Shown: positions 24,450 through 33,484, numbered from the stretch's first letter. The stretch: DNA of 64,000 nt from MA-ANB-1 sp965216445 (GCA_965216445.1 OZ244166.1:2232001-2296000), one strand, 5' to 3'. The notes: generated by a model from the letters alone, not told the origin. Numbers and translations: made by a program.

Positions 24450-25536
24450 CGAGCCCTTCCCCAAAGCCTGTGTGCAAACCGGGCAAGCGGCGGTCTTCAA
24501 CTCCAAATCCGAGATCGGCGTAGAAGCCGGCGTTGGATTGGAACCGAATTCCACCCTTGTCGGACGGTTTGCGATCCCGGAGCCTGTTGGACTCGAGCTG
24601 ATATCGATCAACCCAAACGACAGGAGCGTCGGAGTCACCGACTTTGTCGAAGGTCTCATCAGCACCTATTCACCTAGCGACTATCAGGGACCCGAGGATG
24701 CAATCGATGGTGCAAGTGGAGGCGGTGGCTTCATACACCTTTGGGCCAACGGCACCATCTACTCGTACCCGGGCAGGATGACCGACGAACCACTTGTCTA
24801 TCAGCCGGAACCCCTGGTCGCGGTTCCGGGAGTCGCACCAAGTCTTCGCGTCGTGCCCGCTCCCGACGGTGAGCGGGCATGGCTGGTCCAAGCAGGTGTG
24901 GATGGCGGACCGACCCGCGTTGAGCTGGTCAACCTGGTTGAGGTCATGGTCACCAGGCTCGGATCTTTCGTGGTCGAGGGTGCCTGGCTGCCTGTCGGGG
25001 TGACTGACGCCGGTTTGATTTTGAATTCGAAGGAAGGGCCGTCCCAAACGGTCCTGGTGGACTTCGGAGGGTCCGTCTCCAAACCTATCGACGGCGAGAC
25101 GATTTCGGTCGGATGGAACGCAGCCGCTCTGGTCCGGCCGGACGGCTCATTGGTCTTGACCGATGCCTCCCTCGGGTCTCCAAGCCAGGTCGCAAAACCA
25201 GGGTCGGGTATCTGGGTATCGGTAGGAGTCCCGCCGATTCCGGCGGACTCGCCTCCTTCTCCGACCGGCTCTGATGCGCTGCTGGTTGCACTTGTCGAAG
25301 AATCGGAACTCTCTCCATGGAGTGTCGGAAGCCTCGTAGTCGTTGACCAATCCGGCTCGGCCAGCATTGTTCACAGTCTGGAGGAGGGTCCACGGATCGC
25401 TGGGTGGTCGAGGGCGGGTGACTGGGCTGTGCTTGTCGAAGACTCCGCGGTGACATTGATTTCGCTCGCCGGCGGCAAACCGGTGAATCTGGGTGACGTC
25501 GTTCCCGAAGACCACTGGGTCCTCACTCTGGGTTGA
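24397..25536 (+). pseudogene. 5'-truncated beta-propeller gene, paralogue of 21060-23096
   Basis: About 379 residues of propeller sequence with no native start. The frame continues upstream to 24130, but that part is antisense to cas1. Matches in order with the intact paralogue include ERAWLVQ versus GRVWMID, VGVTDAGLILNS versus VGVPGGLALQS, ALVRPDGSLVLTDAS versus AWCSGQCDTLFLTDTS, and VGSLVVVDQSG versus GGSLYLLNLES. The N-terminal anchor, linker and first part, and any sigma gene before it, are absent. The break coincides with the break in cas1 (about 24390-24410), so both genes lost their 5' ends in one event, or the contig is wrongly joined here. Confidence 0.75.
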
Positions 25537-25619
25537 TCGTGGTACTCGATCACCACAGGCGAACCCTTCAAGCTGCTCTCACACTCGATATTCTTGCCTC
25601 TCGCAACGGGAAGAAGCGC

Positions 25620-25784
25620 ATGGACTGGCTGAGGAAGATTGAGATGGGACCCTTGGTGATCATTGTTGGGATCATCTCTGTGATTGGATGGATCACGCTG
25701 GATGGAACTGTGCCTCTGGTCATATCCATTCTCGCTGGTGGACTCATCGCATTGAAAGGCACCGTCGGCGACGCAGAGGAGTGA
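25620..25784 (+). CDS. small membrane protein, 54 aa
   Basis: Starts at the ATG at 25620 (MDWLRKIEMGPLVIIVGII) with GGGAAG upstream. It consists of two short hydrophobic segments (PLVIIVGIISVIGWIT and VPLVISILAGGLIAL) and an acidic end (GDAEE). A longer upstream frame to 25533 looks non-coding. No family recognised. It lies 84 bases after the truncated propeller gene. Confidence 0.5.
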   Translation: MDWLRKIEMGPLVIIVGIISVIGWITLDGTVPLVISILAGGLIALKGTVGDAEE

Positions 25785-26033
25785 GGGAAACCGCCCCGAT
25801 TCCACTCAGACCCCTCCTCGAACGGCGCGGGTATCCGCATGACTCCGCCTCGTGTTCGGCGTCGTAGCGGGCTGGCCCCTCCGTGGACACCTAGGCTCAC
25901 GTCTGTCTTAGAGGAACCTTTGCAACCCGTCACTTACACACCAGAATCGTTCTTCGGGTCCGCAGACGGATCCCACCCAAGGGCTTAGTCGTCGACACCA
26001 CCTTTCAGAGACTGCACCCGATCTGACTTCTGA

Positions 26034-26351
26034 CTACAGGGTCACCAGCTCAGCGACCTCGATCGACCCTCCGTACCGAAGTATCGGACAAGCCGAAGCC
26101 AGGCTCACCGCGTGTTCCTGAGAGTCGGCGGTGATCAGTGTGTACCCACTCAGCGACTGCTCTCCCCCACCAGGAGAAGTGGAGCCATCACTTTCGATTG
26201 TGACCAAGTCACCGAACGCGTTCCCCATGTTGAGGAGGGAGTCGCCCAGCGAGGTGAACCAATTCGCCCAGGCCGCCGCCACCTCCTCGCCTTCTTCTGG
26301 GCTTTGCGGATTGGCGCCACCATGGAAGATCAAAGCAAATCTGAGCATCAT
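26034..26351 (-). CDS. YCII-domain protein
   Basis: 105 residues with the YCII/DGPF-like ferredoxin-type fold pattern: MLRFALIFHGGANPQSPEEGEEVAAAWANWF, GDLVTIESDG..., SGYTLITADSQEHAVSLASACPILRYGGSIEVAEL. Members are small dimeric proteins, some with chlorohydrolase-like or sigma-factor-linked roles in actinobacteria. The start at 26351 has AAGGTAG just upstream. The adjacent minus-strand methyltransferase gene ends 31 bases upstream of it. Confidence 0.8.
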   Translation of the reverse strand: MMLRFALIFHGGANPQSPEEGEEVAAAWANWFTSLGDSLLNMGNAFGDLVTIESDGSTSPGGGEQSLSGYTLITADSQEHAVSLASACPILRYGGSIEVAELVTL

Positions 26352-26382
26352 CTACCTTTTGTCCCGGACCCAATTGGCATCA

Positions 26383-27078
26383 TCAAACCTTGCGGCATAG
26401 ATACATACCGTAAGCTGCCCGACGGCTCGATCGGGTCAGGATCCGAAATCCACACCGTTCGATCATCGGCTCCAACAGCCATGTAAACGTACTGAATTCG
26501 GTTCGAACGTGTGTCGACAATTCGGCGGAAGTGAACCCTCTAGCGGGATCATCAACCGCCCCGGCCATCCACTCGGCAATACCCTCCTCGACCTCATCGG
26601 GTTCGAGATCAAACACGAGATCTCGGAGTAACAAATAGCCACCGGTGCGAACCAACGCCGCGATCCGGCTAATCGCCAAGACCTTCCAGAAGTCGGGCAG
26701 TTGGTGCAGGGAGTTTCGTGTGTGAACAAAGTCGGCGGGGGGAAGGGCGTGGTCGTAGGAGAGAAACCCCGCCCTGACAACCGTAAGATTCGACAAACTG
26801 AGGGCCTTGGCCCGTGCCCGGACTACATCAACCATCTGTGGCGACACATCAACTGCAACCACTGCGGCACCGGTCTGGGCAGCGGCCAGACTGAACACAC
26901 CGGTCCCTGCTCCAAGGTCCACCAGCACCGCGTCCTTGCCCAACCCGAGGTCGACAAGCGTCGCCACATCCTCACTTGGGTCGACCTGAGCCTTGGCGTC
27001 ATACCCAGCTACATACTCTTCGTCTAGATGCTCCGCTCCAGCAAAATCCTCCTCAGTCAGCCACCAATCAACAGGCAT
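26383..27078 (-). CDS. class I SAM-dependent methyltransferase
   Basis: 231 residues. Motif I is VLVDLGAGTGVFSLAAAQTGAAVVAVDVS, motif II AGFLSYDHALPPADFVHTRNSLHQLPDF, followed by ISRIAALVRTGGYLLLRDLVFDLE. This is the Methyltransf_11/25 type. It starts MPVDWWLTEEDFAGAEHLDE. The substrate is unknown. It is upstream of and co-directional with the YCII gene (31-base gap), so they may be co-transcribed. The start codon faces the DUF4287 gene with about 220 bases between. Confidence 0.82.
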   Translation of the reverse strand: MPVDWWLTEEDFAGAEHLDEEYVAGYDAKAQVDPSEDVATLVDLGLGKDAVLVDLGAGTGVFSLAAAQTGAAVVAVDVSPQMVDVVRARAKALSLSNLTVVRAGFLSYDHALPPADFVHTRNSLHQLPDFWKVLAISRIAALVRTGGYLLLRDLVFDLEPDEVEEGIAEWMAGAVDDPARGFTSAELSTHVRTEFSTFTWLLEPMIERCGFRILTRSSRRAAYGMYLCRKV

Positions 27079-27300
27079 GGATCAACTCTACGCCTCCATG
27101 ACACCGTCCCGGGCTCAACACTAAGATTGGCTCACGGCAGGTTGTCCTGCCCGACCTTCACATCGGCTTCCACGCAGTCGACCCGGAAGGCAAAGGGGAC
27201 CGCGAGTGCTCGGCAAAGGTCAGAATTCAGGCTGACGTGTTGATGTGGATACGGCGAGCGTGGGTCGCCTCGACCACACCGACGCGGGAAGGCAATCGAT

Positions 27301-27954
27301 ATGACCAAACAAGAATCCTTCAAACGCCGTGTGCGGGCGCGCATGGAGAAAACGGGCGAGAAGTACGGGGCGGCCCGGCGCACTCTCATTCAACGCTCAC
27401 AATCATCTCGCCGTCGATCTTGGGCGAGCGAACCCGAACTAGGTGACGACGCAGTGCGGGAGGCCACCGGGCGAGGGTGGGACGAGTGGTGCGATCTCAT
27501 TGACGATGGACCAGGCCAAGGTGGCGGACACAAAGCAATCGTCGCTTTCCTCCAAGAGGAGCACGGTGTGAGCGCCTGGTGGGCTCAAGGGGTCACGGTG
27601 GGCTACGAGCGCATCACCGGACTGAGGCTCCCTCATCAGAATCCCGACGGCACCTTCACGGCGGGCAAGTCGCGGACAGTTGACGTGGCAGCCGACACGA
27701 TCAGGGCTGCGTTGCTCGACGAAGAAGACCGTCGGGACCTATTCCCTGGCCAAGCCACCGAACTGCGGTCCCAACCGCGTTCAAAAGTGGTACGAATCGG
27801 GATCGGTGGCGGGGTAGCGCAGATCGCTCTCAATCCGACCAAAGACGGACGGACAAAGGTTTCGATCCAACATGAGAAGCTCCCTGAACCCGAAGACGTC
27901 GACCGATGGAAGTCCTATTGGACAGACTGGCTGAACGCTGTAACGGAAGGCTGA
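27301..27954 (+). CDS. DUF4287 domain protein
   Basis: 217 residues. A basic N-terminus (SFKRRVRARMEKTGEKYGAARRTLIQRS) is followed by the DUF4287-type block TGRGWDEWCDLIDD...HKAIVAFLQEEHGVSAWWAQGVTVGYERITGLR, and a C-terminal part (VVRIGIGGGVAQIALNPTKDGRTKVSIQHEKLPEPEDVDRWKSYWTDWL) resembling an SRPBCC/AHSA1-like end. Start ATG at 27301 with GGGAAGG before it. Function of the family is unknown; it is common in actinobacteria. Confidence 0.8.
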   Translation: MTKQESFKRRVRARMEKTGEKYGAARRTLIQRSQSSRRRSWASEPELGDDAVREATGRGWDEWCDLIDDGPGQGGGHKAIVAFLQEEHGVSAWWAQGVTVGYERITGLRLPHQNPDGTFTAGKSRTVDVAADTIRAALLDEEDRRDLFPGQATELRSQPRSKVVRIGIGGGVAQIALNPTKDGRTKVSIQHEKLPEPEDVDRWKSYWTDWLNAVTEG

Positions 27955-27969
27955 TCTGGGACTATCGAT

Positions 27970-27997
27970 ACACCGCGCACAGCCTTGTGCGCGGTGT
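27970..27997. terminator. strong hairpin between convergent genes
   Basis: 12-bp perfect stem ACACCGCGCACA / TGTGCGCGGTGT with a 4-base loop, 15 bases after the DUF4287 stop and just before the stop of the convergent membrane protein gene. No T-tract, but the position fits a bidirectional terminator. Confidence 0.65.
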
Positions 27998-28004
27998 GCT
28001 CGGT

Positions 28005-28589
28005 TCAACTGGTAACTGAAGAAAGATCGATTTTCGGCGCTACCGCGGGCTCCGCGGCGCAACTGCAGCCATTGAGCGCATGTTCGGAACTTCTGGTGTG
28101 GAGCCACATTGCGACCACCATCGGCACGAAGACAATCAGGTTGTACATCAGATGAAGCTCGGCTCTGGGAATGAACGGCTGGAGGAAGCTCGAGGGAACC
28201 GGCGAACCGAACAGATTGACGCCGACCAGCACTTGGGCGAATAGCGCCGTGTGCTCAACCAGATGCCAACCCTGGAAGATCGTCGAAGCGTTCCACCAAC
28301 TTCTCGACCGTCCATGAAAACCCGGACGCAGCAACATCAACCCGGCGAACATGGTCACAGCGAACATGAAATGCATCAGCTCAGAGCTGACCAGCCAGGG
28401 GAATATGAGTCCAAGACCGCCCAGCGCTTCAGCGCGTGGCATGTCGAGAAGCCAGATCTGCGCCCCCTGAAAGATGTGTTCGATCCAATGACCAATGACC
28501 ACGATCATGAAGACCCAAAGTGCGATCTCGTGCCATTTGGTGTTGACCTGTTTGATGAAGCCGTCCTTGGCCACGATCACGTTGTCCAT
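28005..28589 (-). CDS. histidine-rich integral membrane protein, 4-5 helices
   Basis: 194 residues from the ATG at 28589 (MDNVIVAKDGFIKQVNTKWHEIALW), preceded by GGGAGGAAC. Hydrophobic helices include IALWVFMIVVIGHWIEHIF, FPWLVSSELMHFMFAVTMFAGLMLL, IFQGWHLVEHTALFAQVLVGV and LMYNLIVFVPMVVAMWL. Histidines recur at the helix ends (GHWIEH, LMHF, WHLVEH, AELHLMY), suggesting metal or haem ligation. The family is not recognised. Its start overlaps the end of the preceding YtkA-like gene by 13 bases, so the two products probably act together in the membrane. Confidence 0.72.
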   Translation of the reverse strand: MDNVIVAKDGFIKQVNTKWHEIALWVFMIVVIGHWIEHIFQGAQIWLLDMPRAEALGGLGLIFPWLVSSELMHFMFAVTMFAGLMLLRPGFHGRSRSWWNASTIFQGWHLVEHTALFAQVLVGVNLFGSPVPSSFLQPFIPRAELHLMYNLIVFVPMVVAMWLHTRSSEHALNGCSCAAEPAVAPKIDLSSVTS

Positions 28590-29146
28590 TGTTCCTCCCA
28601 TTTCATATCCACCCTTTTGGTTCCTGCCCCAAAACCTTTCAGCGATTTGATCGCCCTGCCCGTCCGCCGGACGATGAAGTAGCCGGCCGCGGTTGTGAAG
28701 AAGACCGCGATCGCAAGCAACGACTCCATTGGAAGGTTAGACCCTGCCAGTTCGGCCACCACGACCGCCGGTGATGTCCACACGCTTGTGTCGTCGACGA
28801 TTCTCACGTTGAGTTCGTCACCAGGGACAACGGACGTAGCGGTTTCCCACATCTGAGGAGATTCCTTTGAGGGTGTCGCGGTCAAGGTGCTCCCCTCCAT
28901 CACCTCGACCGTGACTACCTCTTCCACACCTGGTGTGGTGCCGGAAAACTTGACGATCAGATGTGGTGGTAAGGGGCTGTCGTAGTCTCCAATCACCTGC
29001 CACAAAGTGACCGTGTACGGACCCACCTGGGTGTCGCGCAACAAAACTCGCGCGTCATTCTCACCATGGGCAGCCGCCGGTAGGGCCACCACGCTGACCA
29101 GGAGAAGTGTGAAGACCGCTTGAATCGCCCGACGCCCAAAATGCAT
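28577..29146 (-). CDS. exported membrane-anchored protein, YtkA/CopC-like
   Basis: 189 residues: signal peptide (FTLLLVSVVALPAAAHGEN), a beta-rich extracytoplasmic domain (VGPYTVTLWQVIGDYDSPLPPHLIVKFSGTTPGVEEVVTVEVMEG) and a C-terminal transmembrane helix (MESLLAIAVFFTTAAGYFIV). The mature N-terminus beginning with His and the all-beta pattern recall YtkA/FixH or CopC-like copper-handling domains, but no copper-binding set is obvious, so this remains tentative. Overlaps the downstream membrane protein gene; located 80 bases after the response regulator gene on the same strand. Confidence 0.68.
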   Translation of the reverse strand: MHFGRRAIQAVFTLLLVSVVALPAAAHGENDARVLLRDTQVGPYTVTLWQVIGDYDSPLPPHLIVKFSGTTPGVEEVVTVEVMEGSTLTATPSKESPQMWETATSVVPGDELNVRIVDDTSVWTSPAVVVAELAGSNLPMESLLAIAVFFTTAAGYFIVRRTGRAIKSLKGFGAGTKRVDMKWEEQWTT

Positions 29147-29226
29147 GGTTTTATTCTCCGCAAAGCGAACAAGGGGGACAATTGGGTAAACCCCTCTTTG
29201 TGTATGAGGTGATCACCCCATACGGG

Positions 29227-29859
29227 CTACCCGTCAAGGCTTATATATCCCTCGCGAACGGCAGCTCGGATCAACTCAACGACGTTCCGGGTCCCCAGTT
29301 TCCGCATCACACTGGTCCGATGGCGCTCGACAGTCTTGATGCTGATACCCAGCTGCGAGGCAATGCCTTGATTGGTGAGACCCTCTCCAATTTGGACGAG
29401 AACCTCCCTCTCCCGCGGGGTCAAGACGTCGCCGGTTTGTGATGAGGCAACGGCCGGTTTTGTGGTCTCTCCAGCACCTGGAGCGATGAAGGTGCCGCCC
29501 TGGTGGGCGATCTCGATAGCCCGGATCAGGTCGTCAGCTATCGACCCTTTGACAACATAGCCCTTGGCTCCCGCATCAAGAGCCCTGCGCACAACGGCCG
29601 CATCCCCGTGCATGGTGAGAATCACCACGGGAACCTTCGAACCCTCCAACTGAAGTTGTTCAAGAGTCTCCAAGCCGTCTTTGTCGGGCATCGAAACATC
29701 CATGACCAGCACGTCAGGCTCGTGCGTCTTGACCAGGGTCAAGGCTTGATCACCGTTGAAGGCTTCTCCGACCACAGCGATGTCCGGGTTCCGAGACAGA
29801 AGTGCCACTATTCCCTCCCTGACCAGCTGGTGATCCTCAGCGATTGCCACTTTGATCAT
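29227..29859 (-). CDS. NarL/LuxR-family response regulator
   Basis: 210 residues. The receiver domain carries the acidic pocket ED at residues 8-9, the phospho-acceptor Asp54 in VLVMDVSMPDKDG, Thr in VVILTMHG and Lys in KGYVVKGS. The LuxR-type helix-turn-helix follows: LTPREREVLVQIGEGLTNQGIASQLGISIKTVERHRTSVMRKLG. Its ATG overlaps the stop of the cognate kinase gene by 4 bases. Likely targets are nearby genes; the YtkA-like/membrane pair downstream is a candidate. Confidence 0.95.
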   Translation of the reverse strand: MIKVAIAEDHQLVREGIVALLSRNPDIAVVGEAFNGDQALTLVKTHEPDVLVMDVSMPDKDGLETLEQLQLEGSKVPVVILTMHGDAAVVRRALDAGAKGYVVKGSIADDLIRAIEIAHQGGTFIAPGAGETTKPAVASSQTGDVLTPREREVLVQIGEGLTNQGIASQLGISIKTVERHRTSVMRKLGTRNVVELIRAAVREGYISLDG

Positions 29860-30821
29860 GCGATCGGCACCTCGACCCGGATCGTCGTTCCCTGTTGAGG
29901 CGACGACACGACGTCTAGAGACCCTCCCAGTAGGGACACCCGCTCCTGCATACCGCGAATACCCTGACCGGTGGATTCGATGTCCTCCAAACTCTGCGTG
30001 TCAAACCCTTCACCGTCGTCTGAGACCTCAAGGCTGCAGGTCCGCTCAGCGACCGACAGGGACATCGAGGCGGACTTCGCTCCGGAATGGGTGGCGATAT
30101 TGGCCAGCGCCTCCTGTGCCGTCCGATAAAGACATATCTCGGCAGCATCCGTTAGCTCAACCTGAGCACCGTCATAGTCGACCGAGATGCCCGACACGCC
30201 GAAGTCGGAGCAAAGCTCCGACAACGCTCGATCCAATCCGACGGCATCGAGTGCCGGTGGCCTGAGGTCGTGGGCAATCGTCCTGACCTGTTGCCTGGTT
30301 GATTCCACGAGGTCGACAAGTTGGTCGATAGAACCGGCGGCGTCCGGTGCCATTGTCCCGACGTCGTCCCGAAGTAGTTGGAGGGAGAGTTTCAATGCGG
30401 CCAGGGCCTGCCCGGCCTCGTCATGGAGTTCCCGGGAGATTCGATGACGCTCCTCTTCTTGTGTTGTCGCCAGCCTCGCAGCGAGTCTCTCCATCTCCTG
30501 TTCAGCGCGGCGAAGAGCGGTTACGTCGTGGACATAGATCCGGAACACGGTTTCGCTGCCCTCCCGCCCGAAACAGATCTTTTGCTCGAATGTGCCGTCT
30601 TCGAGTTCAACCTCGCGCGATACGTATTCGGTGGCACCCGTTGCGAATCCGCCGATGATCGAAGTGATACCGGCCAGGAGTGGATGTCTCCATCCCAGCT
30701 CAACGAGATCGGGGAACCGTTGCTGTGCCTCCGGGTTGGCGTACCGGACGACACCCTGCGCATTGCACTCGAGCACGATGTTCGGGTTTTCCTCCGGGAA
30801 AGCGCTCCAGTCTCGATCCAT
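29856..30821 (-). CDS. PAS-containing HisKA_3 sensor histidine kinase (cytosolic)
   Basis: 321 residues with no transmembrane segment. The N-terminal PAS domain (NPNIVLECNAQGVVRYANPEAQQRFPDL...VFRIYVHDVTALRRAEQE) leads into the dimerisation box with the phospho-His in RISRELHDEAGQALAALKLSLQLL, and a HATPase domain (YRTAQEALANIATHSGAKSASMSL; EVSDDGEGFD; GQGIRGMQERVSLLGGSLDV). Together with the next gene it forms a two-component system; the signal is intracellular and unknown. Confidence 0.94.
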   Translation of the reverse strand: MDRDWSAFPEENPNIVLECNAQGVVRYANPEAQQRFPDLVELGWRHPLLAGITSIIGGFATGATEYVSREVELEDGTFEQKICFGREGSETVFRIYVHDVTALRRAEQEMERLAARLATTQEEERHRISRELHDEAGQALAALKLSLQLLRDDVGTMAPDAAGSIDQLVDLVESTRQQVRTIAHDLRPPALDAVGLDRALSELCSDFGVSGISVDYDGAQVELTDAAEICLYRTAQEALANIATHSGAKSASMSLSVAERTCSLEVSDDGEGFDTQSLEDIESTGQGIRGMQERVSLLGGSLDVVSSPQQGTTIRVEVPIA

Positions 30822-30869
30822 CTTCGAAAGGGTATACGCGGTGCACCAGCCGATACTCCATCTCGGACG

Positions 30870-31175
30870 TCAAAGTGCGGGGAGCCGACCACCAAGAACT
30901 TGGTACACATCAACATCCGATTCCCCGCGGAGAATGCCGGTTGCCTCCAGTTGACTGACTACGTCGGCATACCTCTCTGAGGCGAGGGCAGTGTTCAACG
31001 ACTCTTCTGACCCCCAGTAAGTCTCGGTGACCCATGCCTCCCCGGCAAAGGCAAACAAGTGACCTAGGCAACCTTGAAAATCTTGAAACATGGGTGCCGA
31101 AATCTCATTTGCAAATCGCTCCAACTCGACACGTCGCTCGGCGGCTATGCGGACCCTCCAGATTCTGACGAGCAT
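30870..31175 (-). CDS. antibiotic biosynthesis monooxygenase-like (ABM) protein
   Basis: 101 residues from the ATG at 31175 (MLVRIWRVRIAAERRVELERFANE), which overlaps the stop of the PLP decarboxylase gene by one base (TAATG). The sequence follows the dimeric ferredoxin-like ABM pattern: FQDFQGCLGHLFAFAGEAWVTETYWGSEESLNTAL. Small ABM proteins are oxygenases or haem/stress-related enzymes; here the tight coupling to a decarboxylase suggests a shared pathway. The kinase gene follows 48 bases later on the same strand. Confidence 0.75.
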   Translation of the reverse strand: MLVRIWRVRIAAERRVELERFANEISAPMFQDFQGCLGHLFAFAGEAWVTETYWGSEESLNTALASERYADVVSQLEATGILRGESDVDVYQVLGGRLPAL

Positions 31176-32605
31176 TAGAGGATCTGACCTGATGCCAGGT
31201 CGGCACATCTCAGAAGGGCCTCAACTGAGCGCCTCACATCGCTTTCGTCCGTCGCCCAGTCCGACACGGAGATCCGCATCAGACGCATTCCATTGGCGTT
31301 GGTGCCACTGAAGTAGGCCTCGCCACTGGCCTGCACTCGGACCATGATTTCGTCGTTGAAGGCGTCGTGGTCGCCGTCGGGCGCCAACCACCTAACCAAC
31401 ACCTGGTTGAAAACAACGTCGTTGAGGATCTCAACTCGCCCGGTTTCGCTGAGGAGCGATGCGAACAACGCCGCCATCTGATGTGCGGTTGTGACCAGAT
31501 CGTTGACCCCAGCCCTGCCCAGCGACTTCAGCGTGGCGTACAGAGGAATACCCCTGGCCCGGCGTGAGAACTCGGGATTCCAATCCATAGGGTCCCTCGT
31601 TGCTCCCTCTGACTGGATCAGATAGGAAGCCGTGGTGCTCATCGCCGACCTGTGAGCCGCCGAATGCTTGCAAATCGCAATCCCCGAGTCGTAGCTCACG
31701 TTCAGCAACTTGTGGGCGTCGGTGGACCAGGAGTCGAGACGATCCATCCCCTCGGTCAGGTGTTTGCGATCGTGGGAGGCCCGGGCCCAGAGCCCGATCG
31801 CCCCGTCCACATGTACCCATGTCGGATTGCCACGGCTGCGGTGATTCTCAGCCGCGTCAGCTACTGCATTAAACGGGTCAAACGAGCCGGTGTTGATGTT
31901 GGCGGACTCAACACAAACGATGGTGGGACCTTCCAACCCGGCAAGAGCCTCATCTAGCTTGGATGGCAAGATCCGCGCCTCGGAATCGCATTCCACCGGG
32001 ATGGCCGTCGCGGTCCCAAGGCCCAAATACCTCAGTGAGCGGAAGATTGTGGAGTGACTTTCCTTCTTCACGACGACATTGATCCTCGGGGCGTCTTGGA
32101 GCCCATCGGTCTCAACGTCCCACCCAGCCTCTCGCAGCACGTAGTCCCGCGCCGCGGCGAGACACGTGAAGTTCGCCATTTGACCACCGGTGACCAGGCC
32201 GACCGAGGACTCCTGGGGTAGCTCGAGGAGATCGAGCAGCCATCCAACCACGACCTCCTCCACGATCGCCGCTCCTGGAGTGATCGGGTAGAGGCCAGTG
32301 TTTTGATCCCAGGTCGAGGTCAAGAGATCAGCCCCGTAGGAGGCAGGATGGAGACCGCCGATCACGAAGCCAAAGAATCGGCCAGAAGCATGCGAATTCA
32401 GATAGGGCTCCACATCGCGAGCGAGCGCCGCGACGACGTCTTCCGGCGAGGCACCCTCCTCGGGTAGTGGGCCACCGACCACTTGTCTGATCTCATCGGC
32501 GTCGGCTACGGGTCGGAATACCGGCCGCTCCGGTAACGACTCGAGATAATCGATGGCCGGACCCATCGCAGCGTCGATCACACTCTTCCAATCGGACTGC
32601 TTCAC
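31175..32605 (-). CDS. PLP-dependent decarboxylase (aromatic-L-amino-acid decarboxylase family)
   Basis: Group II decarboxylase, 476 residues, GTG start at 32605 with AGGAG upstream. Signatures are ASGRFFGFVIGG near the substrate site, GLVTGGQMANFTCLAAARDYVL, WVHVDGAIGLWARASHDRK with the PLP-contacting Asp, and SWSTDAHKLLNVSYDSGIA with the PLP-binding lysine in DAHK. The family decarboxylates aromatic amino acids or glutamate-like substrates; which one cannot be read here. First gene of a likely operon running through the ABM protein to the two-component system. Confidence 0.9.
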   Translation of the reverse strand: MKQSDWKSVIDAAMGPAIDYLESLPERPVFRPVADADEIRQVVGGPLPEEGASPEDVVAALARDVEPYLNSHASGRFFGFVIGGLHPASYGADLLTSTWDQNTGLYPITPGAAIVEEVVVGWLLDLLELPQESSVGLVTGGQMANFTCLAAARDYVLREAGWDVETDGLQDAPRINVVVKKESHSTIFRSLRYLGLGTATAIPVECDSEARILPSKLDEALAGLEGPTIVCVESANINTGSFDPFNAVADAAENHRSRGNPTWVHVDGAIGLWARASHDRKHLTEGMDRLDSWSTDAHKLLNVSYDSGIAICKHSAAHRSAMSTTASYLIQSEGATRDPMDWNPEFSRRARGIPLYATLKSLGRAGVNDLVTTAHQMAALFASLLSETGRVEILNDVVFNQVLVRWLAPDGDHDAFNDEIMVRVQASGEAYFSGTNANGMRLMRISVSDWATDESDVRRSVEALLRCADLASGQIL

Positions 32606-32740
32606 GGAGGACTCCTAATGCTTCTGCGGCAAAGTGTGAATATACGTCAGCGCTCGCACACACGCCCGTTGATCAATGCCTGAGCGGCTCGACATACCGC
32701 TGGTGGCAGCCAAAGAGGGATCAGGACCGAAGGAGCTTCC

Positions 32741-33391
32741 TCAAGGAAGATACTGCTCCTCGATTCCGACGATGGTCTCACCATCGAAGATCAGCCAATA
32801 CGGAAGGAGACCGTTTCCATACCACTGGAAGCCTTCACCAAGACTCTCGGGAACCTCGCCATTCAGGAGCGCAACCCAGTCCGCGATGGTGGCATCGACC
32901 AGAACAACACAATCTCCGGAGATGAAGCAAGCGTTCAGGGCGATGGGAGCCGCCGGGTCGAGTACCAACTCGCGCAGTCGAGGGTTCTCATTGAGGATGT
33001 AGTAATCGCCGCTCGGTAGGTCTCCATTGTCATCCAAGTCGCCTGCTTGTTCGGCAGCCTCGACTGCGTCATCACCGGTCAGCCATTGGGCGTAGTCGGC
33101 GGTCACGGTCCATGTCCCGTCGTCGGCCTGTTCGACCTTCTCGATGTACGCAAACTGCCTGTCTCCCTGAGGGGGTGTCTGAACCTCGGACGTGGCCGTG
33201 ACATTCGAAGAGATCTCCGTGCTCGGCGGGGTCGACTGTGAGGTTGTCACTTGCTGCAAAGTGGTCGTCATCTGCTGTGTGTCGGTCGGTGGGACCGCCC
33301 CCGATGAAGAGCACGCTGCGCTGATGATGGACATCAGCGCCACAAGGGACCCTCCCATGGCATGCCTGTGTATTCGGTTCATTCGAATCAA
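32741..33391 (-). CDS. secreted lipoprotein of unknown function
   Basis: 216 residues with a lipoprotein signal (GGSLVALMSIISAACSSSG, lipobox ISAAC), a low-complexity Thr/Ser/Gln linker (about 33-72) and a globular domain: FAYIEKVEQADDGTWTVTADYAQWLTGDDAVEAAEQAG... DYYILNENPRLRELVLDPAAPI...DWVALLNG. This resembles uncharacterised actinobacterial lipoproteins. Start could be 33391 or the inner ATG of MNRIHRHAMGG at 33382. Its neighbour at 33485 is also secreted. Confidence 0.72.
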   Translation of the reverse strand: MIRMNRIHRHAMGGSLVALMSIISAACSSSGAVPPTDTQQMTTTLQQVTTSQSTPPSTEISSNVTATSEVQTPPQGDRQFAYIEKVEQADDGTWTVTADYAQWLTGDDAVEAAEQAGDLDDNGDLPSGDYYILNENPRLRELVLDPAAPIALNACFISGDCVVLVDATIADWVALLNGEVPESLGEGFQWYGNGLLPYWLIFDGETIVGIEEQYLP

Positions 33392-33484
33392 CTAGACAAC
33401 GCCACCGCTACCTGCCAAGTTCCGATCCTTCCACTCCACAGTCTTCACATCGATAACGAGGCCTGCCGATGGGGCCTAAGCCGT

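Noticed and set aside
23097..26033. Possible CRISPR array around cas1
   Set aside because: No direct repeats with regular spacers were found in the flanking or intergenic sequence; only single hairpins are present.
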